IMG/VR virus record: IMGVR_UViG_3300031977_001295
Coordinates: 1 to 64,000 of that record
Reading direction: 5' to 3' (one strand)
Source: a virus
Length of the DNA stretch: 64,000 nt
Part shown: piece by piece, positions 22,950-29,896 of the stretch
How the letters are laid out: the number at the start of each line of letters is the position of its first letter
How positions within the stretch are numbered: the first letter of the stretch is position 1
The notes under the pieces: generated by a model
Databases searched by the model: none
What the model saw: the letters and a program-made list of their open reading frames with translations, nothing else
Told to the model about the DNA's origin: nothing
Translations under genes and position numbers: made by a program

Positions 22950-24353
22950 TTAATATAGTTTGACAAAGTAACTTGATTGGTCCGTATCCGATTGTGCGTA
23001 ACGAAACATTTTAGTTGTGAATTCGTTTCTCTTTGCAGCTGTACTACTCATAAGAATATCAACAAACTGCATACATATTGCTTTACTATTTTTAAAATTA
23101 TAATCAGACTCTTCCATAAAGCCCATAAACTCTGGTTTTTCCATCAGAGGTTTACTGGGTTGAGACTTACTATTATATTTTTTATACAACTCGTATAGTT
23201 GTTCTTGAAACTTACCGTTAGTTTCATTCTGTTTAATCCAGTTAAGGTAGTCTCTTTCAGAACCAAACCCGCCGTATATTGTTTTTCCGAATACTTGTTG
23301 ACAATAGAAGTTTACATTACCGCCACCAATCTTACCACCAGCTGCAGCACCACCTTTAATCTCACCTTGCCAAGAGGTGTCACCACCAAAGGTTCTAAAT
23401 TGAACATCACCTTCACTGGTCTTCACATAGATGTCTTGTGAATTGAAGAAGTCTCCCGTTTTGCCGTATGTGAAACTTAGAAACTTATACGATGGTCTGC
23501 TTGCTAATTGACTGGGCGTGTTGAACTCTGTCCACTTAGCTTTTGCCTGATTTGCGGATACTTTCTTAAGCGATATTCCTAACAACTTACCTTTTTTTGC
23601 TAGGTCATATACCGCAGAATTAAGTTCACCCCAACTACTAATATGTTCTTTTAATGGAGTCTCAGTGGGTCTAAACGTGGAAGCCCAAATATCGCCAGGA
23701 TTCCATTTATCATTTGAGAAACTACCTGGCGCCTGAGGCATTCCATTTTGTTTATCAATCTTGTGACAGTCTGCCTTCGCTTTGTACACTTCATTCATGA
23801 ACTTAGAACCACGATGAAAGTATACCACACCTCTCATCTTACTTCCATGTTTGTCATACAGTGTATTGGCAGTCTTTATGTAAACGTCTGTCTCAACCCA
23901 GTTTGCAGGACCATTTTTCAAACAATCGTTTAGTGAAACGTCGGCATTGACATATTTCTCGGCTGACTTAAGGTCTTTGGGTGATACGGAAGTGCACTTA
24001 CCCTTCTTAACATTGAAAACATAGGAACAATAATAACACTGTAAGGATTCAGTATACTTGGTATCTTCAGCACCACCACCAGAACCAGAACCACCACCAA
24101 AGTCTTTGTCTTTGAAGACTTTGGTAAATGACGTTTCTTTGATAACTTTAGAGGAAGAAGATTCTTTATATTGAAGAATTCTCTTTTTAGAATCGTACCC
24201 AATTCCGACAACAGTTTTACCAGCTTTGGTTGTCCCAATAATAAAAGGTTTTTTATCTTTTATTTTCAAAGAAAAAATTTTATCACGAGTTTCTCCGGCG
24301 TAATCACCGGAACTCGCAGTCTTTGAAAAATCTTTTGATTGTAGGGCAGCCAT
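22950..24353 (-). CDS. Large hypothetical, probably virion-associated protein
   Basis: A 467-residue protein (from the ATG at 24353, preceded by TAAGG right after the upstream stop). It has a Gly/Ser linker (GGGSGSGGGAEDTKY) at about 84-98, a four-cysteine patch (CYYCSYVFNVKKGKC) that could bind zinc, and a glycine-rich region GGAAAGGKIGGGN. No enzyme family recognised. The ORF extends 20 codons further upstream but would then overlap the DUF1289 gene. Confidence 0.65.
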   Translation of the reverse strand: MAALQSKDFSKTASSGDYAGETRDKIFSLKIKDKKPFIIGTTKAGKTVVGIGYDSKKRILQYKESSSSKVIKETSFTKVFKDKDFGGGSGSGGGAEDTKYTESLQCYYCSYVFNVKKGKCTSVSPKDLKSAEKYVNADVSLNDCLKNGPANWVETDVYIKTANTLYDKHGSKMRGVVYFHRGSKFMNEVYKAKADCHKIDKQNGMPQAPGSFSNDKWNPGDIWASTFRPTETPLKEHISSWGELNSAVYDLAKKGKLLGISLKKVSANQAKAKWTEFNTPSQLASRPSYKFLSFTYGKTGDFFNSQDIYVKTSEGDVQFRTFGGDTSWQGEIKGGAAAGGKIGGGNVNFYCQQVFGKTIYGGFGSERDYLNWIKQNETNGKFQEQLYELYKKYNSKSQPSKPLMEKPEFMGFMEESDYNFKNSKAICMQFVDILMSSTAAKRNEFTTKMFRYAQSDTDQSSYFVKLY

Positions 24354-24357
24354 ACCC

Positions 24358-24555
24358 TTATTTATAAATATTTTTCCAGTATTCTTTTTTTCTCTCGGAA
24401 CAAGCGTCAACAATGTGTTTTCTTTCGTTTTGGTCGAAGGTATCCCACCATTGAATCTCAGTTAACAAACGAAAACAACCGATGCACATTTCATCGGTAT
24501 CTAAAACACAAACCCCCAAGCAGGGGGAGTATACGTAATCTTTTTTGGGGTTCAT
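24358..24555 (-). CDS. DUF1289 family cysteine-rich protein
   Basis: A 65-residue protein with the DUF1289 signature SPCLGVCVLDTDEMCIGCFR followed by EIQWWDTFDQNER. Bacterial DUF1289 proteins are small and probably bind a metal or iron-sulfur cluster through the four cysteines. It overlaps the upstream secreted-protein gene by ATGA. Confidence 0.8.
   Translation of the reverse strand: MNPKKDYVYSPCLGVCVLDTDEMCIGCFRLLTEIQWWDTFDQNERKHIVDACSERKKEYWKNIYK
24359..24366 (-). promoter_or_regulatory. Possible late promoter
   Basis: TATAAATA on the minus strand, inside the overlapping palindrome TATTTATAAATA (24359-24370), so it reads on both strands. It ends 5 bp before the start at 24353, which makes it doubtful. 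Confidence 0.4.
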
Positions 24556-24833
24556 CTTTTGAAATCGATTTTATCACATTCGAAACGTTCGATGCAATTT
24601 TGAATTTGTCTCTTCTTAATTGCAACGTCCATCTGAGCTCTAATTTTCTGAGCACGAACGTAGTCATCAGCCTTTTCGACATAAATTTCTTTAATCTCGA
24701 TTTCACCCTTTTTAGTGAACTCTTCTTTCACTTCTTTAATGATGAACGCTGCAGCAAGAATATCACCGATATTGGTGGCCTTCGCAGGAACAGCAAACAA
24801 AATTAACAACAAAGCAATCAGAACTTTTTTCAT
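24552..24833 (-). CDS. Small exported protein
   Basis: A 93-residue protein with a signal peptide (MKKVLIALLLILFAVPAKA), then a charged helical body with one cysteine pair near the C-terminus (CIERFECDK). It is the first gene after the strong promoter at 24858. Function unknown. Confidence 0.65.
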   Translation of the reverse strand: MKKVLIALLLILFAVPAKATNIGDILAAAFIIKEVKEEFTKKGEIEIKEIYVEKADDYVRAQKIRAQMDVAIKKRQIQNCIERFECDKIDFKR

Positions 24834-24857
24834 GATGATTTCCTTATTTACGAGGTA

Positions 24858-24886
24858 ATTATCTCAGGTATTTGGGGAAATGTCAA
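24858..24886 (-). promoter_or_regulatory. Early promoter with ATTAC-N3-GTAA palindrome
   Basis: Minus strand TTGACA (24881-24886), 17 bp, GATAAT (24858-24863), running straight into ATTACCTCGTAA. The same palindrome overlaps the -10 box at 26118, 34540 and 35566. Confidence 0.85.
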
Positions 24887-24920
24887 CAGCGAAAAATGGA
24901 GATAAAGTGGAAGATTTACT
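24887..24920 (-). repeat. Conserved element upstream of promoter, copy A
   Basis: About 34 bp, plus-strand core ACAGCGAAAAATGGAGATAA then AGTGGAAGATTTACT. Closely matched by 29862-29896 and less closely by 28157-28191. Each copy ends in the stop codon of the upstream gene. Confidence 0.7.
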
Positions 24921-25101
24921 TCCAACTTACCGCCATTTCCCATGCCAAAAAATTCACTTTTATACAGTAAAAACTAGGCGAGTGGGTTTCTAGATATATA
25001 AAAATGGAAGGTAGGAGAGCCAATTCTTTGTATTGTTTCCAAGTGTTATCCATTTCAAATCGAAGGCCCCTATCGAACACACTATTTTTAGACATCATCA
25101 A
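24916..25101 (-). CDS. Small hypothetical protein
   Basis: A 61-residue ORF joined to the next gene by ATGA. The N-terminal half (SKNSVFDRGLRFEMDNTWKQ) looks protein-like; the C-terminal half lies over a conserved promoter element. Moderately supported. Confidence 0.45.
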   Translation of the reverse strand: MMMSKNSVFDRGLRFEMDNTWKQYKELALLPSIFIYLETHSPSFYCIKVNFLAWEMAVSWK

Positions 25102-25406
25102 AATTCTCCAACAGCTGACTTATACGACTGAGTTTCTACTGCTTCACTTACCGTCTTTGCTGTCGCAAAGATTTGACGGTAAATAACCCCCTTGTCATTA
25201 TATATATTCGCACTGGGGTAACCTTCAGAGTTGCGTTCCATTTCAACCAGTTGACGTTCTTGACTATTTCGAGCAAGCGTACAAGCTTGGTCACGAACGT
25301 TTTGATAGATTTCCAAAAGAGAACCTTCATAAGGTCCTAATACGTTAATCACAACGTCATCAGGACACGTTTCCATTTCGACCAAAGTCAATTCAAGTTT
25401 TTCCAT
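25098..25406 (-). CDS. Hypothetical protein of early region
   Basis: About 102 residues from the second of two adjacent ATGs (25406), which is 7 nt after AGGAG; 25409 is the alternative. Sequence begins MEKLELTLVEMETCPDDVVI. Predicted soluble alpha/beta protein, no family recognised. It lies behind a hairpin that also contains a promoter. Confidence 0.65.
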   Translation of the reverse strand: MEKLELTLVEMETCPDDVVINVLGPYEGSLLEIYQNVRDQACTLARNSQERQLVEMERNSEGYPSANIYNDKGVIYRQIFATAKTVSEAVETQSYKSAVGEF

Positions 25407-25420
25407 CATATTACTCCTCA

Positions 25421-25492
25421 TTAAAAAAAAAATACGGTCTTGACATTTCACTCATACCAATTTTAGGAATTTTCGTTTGAAATGTCAAGACC
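25421..25492 (-). terminator. 15-bp inverted repeat followed by T10: intrinsic terminator
   Basis: Perfect arms at 25436-25450 (GGTCTTGACATTTCA) and 25478-25492, loop of 27 nt, followed on the minus strand by ten T residues (25424-25433). It would end transcripts of the 25499-25774 gene. The same hairpin contains a promoter. Confidence 0.75.
25460..25488 (-). promoter_or_regulatory. Early promoter embedded in a terminator hairpin
   Basis: Minus strand TTGACA (25483-25488) in one arm, 17 bp, TAAAAT (25460-25465) in the loop. RNA started here would begin inside the hairpin and lack the upstream arm. Confidence 0.65.
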
Positions 25493-25498
25493 ATAAAC

Positions 25499-25774
25499 TT
25501 AGTGGACCACATCCATGTTAGGTACTTTTGCTTTGTTCAGTACACCATCGACATACCAGTCGAAGAAAGTGGCAGGACCCCAAGCATCAGCAGCACCCGT
25601 ATCGAAATACGCATCGTGAATTGCTAAACCAACTTTGTCTGCGACATCATCACGACCATCTTGAGTCAAGTACCAACCATCCGGTAAGGTGTGGTCAGCA
25701 AGAGTACCAAGGTCAAGGTTGTCCATGTCCAACAGCGGTTGAACAAAGTAATCAAAAAAATCATTTCCATCCAT
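25499..25774 (-). CDS. Acidic hypothetical protein
   Basis: A 91-residue, strongly acidic protein (MDGNDFFDYFVQPLLDMDNL..., FFDWYVDGVLNKAKV). Small acidic early phage proteins often act as DNA mimics or inhibitors, but nothing here proves that. It overlaps the previous gene by TAATG. Confidence 0.7.
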   Translation of the reverse strand: MDGNDFFDYFVQPLLDMDNLDLGTLADHTLPDGWYLTQDGRDDVADKVGLAIHDAYFDTGAADAWGPATFFDWYVDGVLNKAKVPNMDVVH

Positions 25775-25953
25775 TATACAAACTCCTCATTATCAATTTC
25801 TCGTGCTTCTTCCAAAATCTCAACGGCCTGCTCGACGGTGAAACCTTCTTCAGTCAGACGTTGAACAAATTCAAAGTTGGCGGGGAAGCCGGGGTATCCA
25901 GCATCACCAAACTCTTGAACAATCTTACCGATTCCGTAGTTTAGAATTTCCAT
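25774..25953 (-). CDS. Small protein related to the C-terminus of 33506-33946
   Basis: A 59-residue protein. The stretch GYPGFPANFEFVQRLTEEGF and EQAVEILEEAREID aligns with GYPTLREDSSFVDRLMDLGY and ERAVELMAEYEVDYEEW of the gene at 33506. Probably a helical domain shared by early proteins. Function unknown. Confidence 0.65.
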   Translation of the reverse strand: MEILNYGIGKIVQEFGDAGYPGFPANFEFVQRLTEEGFTVEQAVEILEEAREIDNEEFV

Positions 25954-26093
25954 TATGCCATACCCTCCGCTTCAAGTACAAGTGCGAGAACCTCAGTGAT
26001 ACGCTTCTCAATACGAGCATTGTCAGCGTCACACAACTCACCACGAATCTCTAACAGACAATCCAACTCATTTCTCAAATCGTTTATATCCAT
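25953..26093 (-). CDS. Small helical protein
   Basis: A 46-residue protein (MDINDLRNELDCLLEIRGEL..., RIEKRITEVLALVLEAEG), joined to the next gene by TAATG and first in the operon from the 26118 promoter. Function unknown. Confidence 0.6.
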   Translation of the reverse strand: MDINDLRNELDCLLEIRGELCDADNARIEKRITEVLALVLEAEGMA

Positions 26094-26117
26094 CTCTATC
26101 TCCTTAATTACAAAGTA

Positions 26118-26185
26118 ATTATCGCATGGGAGATATGATTTGTCAACACTTTTTTTAGACTATTTTAGAATAAGAATATAACTTT
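26118..26185 (-). promoter_or_regulatory. Early promoter cassette, copy 1
   Basis: Minus strand: TTGACA (26141-26146), 17 bp, GATAAT (26118-26123), overlapped by ATTACTTTGTAAT. Upstream is the conserved block TTATTCTAAAATAGTCTAAA then AAAAGTG. The cassette recurs nearly unchanged at 35566-35630 and in part at 34540-34605. Confidence 0.85.
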
Positions 26186-26188
26186 TTG

Positions 26189-26371
26189 TTATATGAAGGG
26201 ACTGTATATTTTCTTCCATTCGTAGGTATAATCAGGAGTTTCCTTAGCTATCCACATTCCACTGTGGGGTTTGAAATGGCGATTTGCAGCTTCCATCGCT
26301 TCAACCAAGGTATCAGTTTCAACCAGAAATTTTCTGCCTTCGTAAATCATCAAATAGGTTTTTTCTGTCAT
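26189..26371 (-). CDS. Small hypothetical protein
   Basis: A 60-residue protein (MTEKTYLMIYEGRKFLVETD..., WKKIYSPFI) linked by ATGA to the glycosyltransferase gene and ending just before a promoter cassette. Function unknown. Confidence 0.65.
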   Translation of the reverse strand: MTEKTYLMIYEGRKFLVETDTLVEAMEAANRHFKPHSGMWIAKETPDYTYEWKKIYSPFI

Positions 26372-27081
26372 TGCGTAGTGCTCGATTGACTAACCTGAAC
26401 GATGGTTGCCGCAGGATACAAACAACCCAGAGCTCGAGGCATCAGTTGTTTGCACATAATAGCGTCATTGGGCCATGCGCCATAATCGTGTACAAGCGAT
26501 ACTAGTTTTTTCGCACCCGATGGTCTAAGGTAGTAAGCAGAGTTCCCTGGCAGACCCGCAGGATGCGCCTGAGACCGAATATAGGGCACATCGACCACAC
26601 ACTCAGCACTCGTAGCAGACTCTTCAATCTTTTGTTGATACGTATCAGCACGTGGCGTTGCACCACGTTGAGGACGATTGAGAGCAACCACAGACCTAGT
26701 AGATGATTCCAAAACATCTAGATTCAGTTTACGAAGGAACACAGCGTCATGTTCAAAGATGAGAAAATCTTCTTCGTGGGTGATACACTCCAACCACAAA
26801 CGATAATGTGACATGAAACAGGCGATTCGTTTTTCAGGAACAGCCGTCTGATATCCGGTTTTAGTCAAACCAGTTGCGAAGTCCACAACCTCTTGGCCAT
26901 TCCAAGGATAGTTCCAAGTGATTTGATGAAATGTCATTTCACCTTTAATAGTCTTTGGAGTAGACGCTTCGAAGGGTTCGATATCAAATTTGTTCCACAC
27001 CTTCTTGGAAGAGTCGATTAGACGATTGGATTCAGCAACTGAGTTACTATCGTCTAGTATTGTGATTACTTTTGCTTTCAT
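26368..27081 (-). CDS. Glycosyltransferase family 25-like protein
   Basis: A 237-residue protein with GT25 (LPS-biosynthesis) features: CFMSHYRLWLECI, then DFLIFEHDAVFLRKL with an acidic metal/sugar site, and NSAYYLRPSGAKKLV and WPNDAIMCK. Phage GT25-like enzymes may glycosylate DNA, capsid or cell-surface sugars; the acceptor is unknown. It is coupled to the alarmone-hydrolase gene by ATGA. Confidence 0.75.
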   Translation of the reverse strand: MKAKVITILDDSNSVAESNRLIDSSKKVWNKFDIEPFEASTPKTIKGEMTFHQITWNYPWNGQEVVDFATGLTKTGYQTAVPEKRIACFMSHYRLWLECITHEEDFLIFEHDAVFLRKLNLDVLESSTRSVVALNRPQRGATPRADTYQQKIEESATSAECVVDVPYIRSQAHPAGLPGNSAYYLRPSGAKKLVSLVHDYGAWPNDAIMCKQLMPRALGCLYPAATIVQVSQSSTTQ

Positions 27082-27593
27082 AATGAATCAATAAACCCCT
27101 GATAGTGTTTGGTCACATCTGGTATATCTAGTGCAATCATCATTCGAATGGTTTCACCACGAAAAGTTTCCCAGAACTTAGGGTCATATTCTTCGATACT
27201 CTTTGCGTTATGTTTCATATCAAAGAACTTAATGATTTTAACTTCGGTGGGAGCCTGTGCAAGATAGGCGTTGTATACCGTTTTCCTAGTCGCACGATTG
27301 CCCACAAACTCAGGCGGTTTGGTCAGAAACCAAACGTAACGAGCAACGGTCTCACCAAAGATTTCTTCGATGTCTTCCTGAGTCGCATCCGTATCTTCTA
27401 CAGTATCGTGAAGAAGAGCGGCCGCGATAACTTCATCTGGTGCTTCTTCTTTTAAAATCAGTTCGTAATAAGCACTCACAGCTTCTGCAACTGCTTCACA
27501 ATGTGTGAAGTATGCTTCGCCCGTGTACTTCCGTGTTTGACCTTTGTGCTTCATTCCGCCCCAAAGTTTAGCCTGTTCTACTAATGCGCCCAC
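27078..27593 (-). CDS. HD-domain small alarmone hydrolase (MESH1/SpoT-HD-like)
   Basis: A 171-residue protein from a GTG at 27593 (ACGGAG five nt before it). The HD motifs are in place: His31 in YFTHCEAV, His62-Asp63 in LLHDTVEDT and Asp125 in KFFDMKHN. This is the metal site of MESH1 and the SpoT hydrolase domain, which remove pyrophosphate from ppGpp. There is no synthetase domain. The enzyme could hold down the host stringent response. A longer ATG start at 27641 would overlap the metalloprotease gene by 61 nt. Confidence 0.8.
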   Translation of the reverse strand: MGALVEQAKLWGGMKHKGQTRKYTGEAYFTHCEAVAEAVSAYYELILKEEAPDEVIAAALLHDTVEDTDATQEDIEEIFGETVARYVWFLTKPPEFVGNRATRKTVYNAYLAQAPTEVKIIKFFDMKHNAKSIEEYDPKFWETFRGETIRMMIALDIPDVTKHYQGFIDSL

Positions 27594-28036
27594 AATAACT
27601 CCGTTAAAAATTCTTCCATTTCGAATGCCTCTACTTCCCAAGGCTGTTTGTTATATTTAATCTTGACACCACCACGAGGTCCATAAGGAACCGTTTGACC
27701 TTTCCACTTGGTCATCTCGCCGTTCAGTTCTTTGCGAACATACTGTCGAACGTGGGTCAACTCATGAGCAATCGTCGCAGCAATCTCTCGAGCAGTCGCT
27801 TGTCGAAACCCACCGTCGATAACAACCTTAGCAACCTCAACGATGAACTCGTCTTCGTGGTCACCAACCTGAGCATAACCAAAGGCACCTTCAGCACAAG
27901 CGATTGCAAACTTGATATGAATATCAATTTCACGCTTAGTGAACTCACGAGGAAACAACTCGTCAATCACTTCTTGAGCAAACTCTTCGTAAACTTTACG
28001 ATTCTTAATGCGTCCGTGGAAGTGTAAATTAATCAT
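27581..28036 (-). CDS. Zinc metalloprotease-like protein (SprT-type HExxH)
   Basis: A 151-residue protein with HELTHVRQYVRKEL (HExxH at about 90-94) and a downstream glutamate in PWEVEAFEMEEF that could be the third zinc ligand. SprT-like and related phage proteases are small and cytoplasmic. The target is unknown. It is first behind the 28061 promoter. Confidence 0.75.
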   Translation of the reverse strand: MINLHFHGRIKNRKVYEEFAQEVIDELFPREFTKREIDIHIKFAIACAEGAFGYAQVGDHEDEFIVEVAKVVIDGGFRQATAREIAATIAHELTHVRQYVRKELNGEMTKWKGQTVPYGPRGGVKIKYNKQPWEVEAFEMEEFLTELLWAH

Positions 28037-28060
28037 GGTGTTCTCCTCAAATACAAGTGT

Positions 28061-28089
28061 ATTGTCTCATATTTGGGGGCTAGTGTCAA
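28061..28089 (-). promoter_or_regulatory. Early promoter
   Basis: Minus strand TTGACA (28084-28089), 17 bp, GACAAT (28061-28066), followed by the palindrome-like AATACACTTGTATT and GAGGAG before the start at 28036. Confidence 0.8.
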
Positions 28090-28092
28090 CCC

Positions 28093-28155
28093 GTAAGCCC
28101 TTGATTCTAAAGGGGAAAAGGAGAAGGAAAAACCCTAATAGAATCAAGGACTTAC
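28093..28155. repeat. 17-bp inverted repeat in an early intergenic region
   Basis: Arms 28093-28109 (GTAAGCCCTTGATTCTA) and 28139-28155 pair in 16 of 17 positions, with a 29-nt purine-rich loop. It lies just upstream of the promoter at 28084. No T run follows on the minus strand. Confidence 0.75.
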
Positions 28156-28156
28156 A

Positions 28157-28191
28157 GTAGGGTGAAAAGTGGAGATATAATGGAAGTTTCA
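28157..28191 (-). repeat. Conserved element, copy C
   Basis: Plus-strand GTGAAAAGTGGAGATATAAT then GGAAGTTTCACT; related to copies at 24887 and 29862. Here it is separated from the promoter by the inverted repeat. Confidence 0.55.
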
Positions 28192-28464
28192 CTCAGAAGG
28201 GTATCCTTCGTACCATTTTACCAATGTATTGACCCGAAATGACCGCCAGGAGTCTTTATCGAGTGACCAAACCACCAAATGGTCAGAACTCTCTTGCTGT
28301 TCCAGAATCTCCGGCACGTTGTGATTAGACAACTCAGGATTGAGTGTGCTAGGCATGACTCTTAGTTCATCAGTGTCAATTTTAGTGAACTCTACCGTCA
28401 CTACACCTTTCTTTGCGGCATCAACAAACCCTTTGATGTCGGTATGTTCTTTTCTAGTTTTCAT
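28189..28464 (-). CDS. DUF2693-like small protein
   Basis: A 91-residue protein: KGVVTVEFTKIDTDELRVMP, then LVVWSLDKDSWRSFRVNTLV and KWYEGY. This is the layout of DUF2693, small phage proteins with an SH3-like look. Function unknown. It is coupled to the upstream gene by ATGA. Confidence 0.75.
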   Translation of the reverse strand: MKTRKEHTDIKGFVDAAKKGVVTVEFTKIDTDELRVMPSTLNPELSNHNVPEILEQQESSDHLVVWSLDKDSWRSFRVNTLVKWYEGYPSE

Positions 28465-28850
28465 GCAGCCCTCTCTTTGATTATTAAAGTATCTTTAGGC
28501 AAAACAAATCTCCAACCGCCGTTAACAAACGCACGAATGGGTCTTTTCGCCTGAGTCAGTAACATTACTGGAGATAGGTCTTCACCAAAGTCAATCATTC
28601 GGTCCATATAGACCTCAGCATCTTGTAGGGTTTTAAATTTACCTACAAACTCTTTGTCGTTTTTAACGACTCGCACTTCGAAGTCTTTCAGAGTTTCCAA
28701 CTCTTGTTGTTCTTCTAGGTGAGCGTTAATGATTTCATTACACAAGGCGAGTGGCACTTTTGCCACTCGTTTCTCAAACACTTCATCGAGAATAACTCTT
28801 CGATACTTCGTGGGGATTTCTTTGTGTGAACGATAATGAACCATTTCCAT
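28461..28850 (-). CDS. Hypothetical protein of early region
   Basis: A 129-residue protein from the ATG at 28850, which has GGAGG nine nt upstream and follows the previous stop by one base. Sequence MEMVHYRSHKEIPTKYRRVI, later FVNGGWRFVLPKDTLII. No family recognised. Confidence 0.7.
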   Translation of the reverse strand: MEMVHYRSHKEIPTKYRRVILDEVFEKRVAKVPLALCNEIINAHLEEQQELETLKDFEVRVVKNDKEFVGKFKTLQDAEVYMDRMIDFGEDLSPVMLLTQAKRPIRAFVNGGWRFVLPKDTLIIKERAA

Positions 28851-28851
28851 G

Positions 28852-29805
28852 TTATGCTGCCTCCGCATATTCAATTGCTGTGTTAATCGCTTTCAACTTT
28901 CGAGTTTGGTTTTGACCGAACCAAGCAGATGCCATTCGAGTATCTGCGCTTCGACCTAACTGGTGGTCAGTCATATAAGTGACTGCGTTTACCGCATTCC
29001 ACCAAGTGCCAGGAAACAGGTCAGCACCAGGCTGAGTATCGATTAATTCGATAGTGTTCTTGGCAGTCGTTGACAACTCTTTAAACTCTTTTACTTCTTT
29101 ACGCTTGGTGTTAGCCGCAGGAAAGACAGTGTTCATGAATGTCAACAAATTGTCTTGAGTGTATCGCTTAGTTGCGAGGAAGTTTGCCATATCTTTGTAT
29201 AACTCAAACTTCTCGTGAGCAAGACCCATCTGTTCTTTAACAGCAGAAGGATTGAAAGTCTTGCGATGGTTAACGATTGCTTCGTTTACAGATTCCATAC
29301 CTAAAGAGTAGTTCATTGTGTTCTGACACACCACACGAACAGGCGTCATGCGAATGTTCACAGACTTACCATAAATGTGAGGATTAGAGAATAACATGTA
29401 GTTATCAACTTGGTCTTTACCAAGAACATCAAAAGACTCTTTAATCTTCGCAAGAACCCAAACAATCTTACCATCCTTAAGAGAACCAGCGGTATGCATT
29501 TCCATATCGCCCGCAGCGCAGAACTCATTGAAGAAGTTAAACGCTTCTTCGTTCTGAATAGGTTCCCAGTTATCACCAACCATAGGTGCGAGAACCGTGT
29601 TATCAGATTCACGAATCAGGGCATTGGTACCCGTTTGAATAATCTCACCGTCATACATCGCAACGGTAGGCACTTTAGTTACCCGCCAGTCAACACCGGC
29701 CTTTCTCATCATCTGCATAGGTGTCAGGTCAGAAGATACTTTCTCACCCAAACCATGCCAGGGTACTTCGCCAGCGTATGCCATTGTTTCAACTTCGTGT
29801 GACAT
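28852..29805 (-). CDS. DUF932 (phage/plasmid-like) protein
   Basis: A 317-residue protein with the DUF932 signature: YAGEVPWHGLGEKV, MVGDNWEPIQNEEAFNFFNE and MTPVRVVCQNTMNYSL. The family is common on plasmids and phages (TIGR03299 type). Its function is unknown, though links to DNA metabolism or anti-restriction have been suggested for plasmid members. Confidence 0.88.
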   Translation of the reverse strand: MSHEVETMAYAGEVPWHGLGEKVSSDLTPMQMMRKAGVDWRVTKVPTVAMYDGEIIQTGTNALIRESDNTVLAPMVGDNWEPIQNEEAFNFFNEFCAAGDMEMHTAGSLKDGKIVWVLAKIKESFDVLGKDQVDNYMLFSNPHIYGKSVNIRMTPVRVVCQNTMNYSLGMESVNEAIVNHRKTFNPSAVKEQMGLAHEKFELYKDMANFLATKRYTQDNLLTFMNTVFPAANTKRKEVKEFKELSTTAKNTIELIDTQPGADLFPGTWWNAVNAVTYMTDHQLGRSADTRMASAWFGQNQTRKLKAINTAIEYAEAA

Positions 29806-29836
29806 TTGTCATTCCTTTTTGATTATTTAAAAACAT

Positions 29837-29865
29837 AGTATACCAAAAATATTTTGAAAACACAA
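29837..29865 (-). promoter_or_regulatory. Early promoter of the DUF932 operon
   Basis: Minus strand TTGTGT (29860-29865), 17 bp, TATACT (29837-29842). The conserved element 29862-29896 lies directly upstream. Confidence 0.7.
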
Positions 29866-29896
29866 CAGCGAAATATGAAAATAAAATGGAAATTTA
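29862..29896 (-). repeat. Conserved element upstream of promoter, copy B
   Basis: Plus-strand ACAGCGAAATATGAAAATAA then AATGGAAATTTACT; about 80 percent identical by eye to 24887-24920. Confidence 0.7.
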
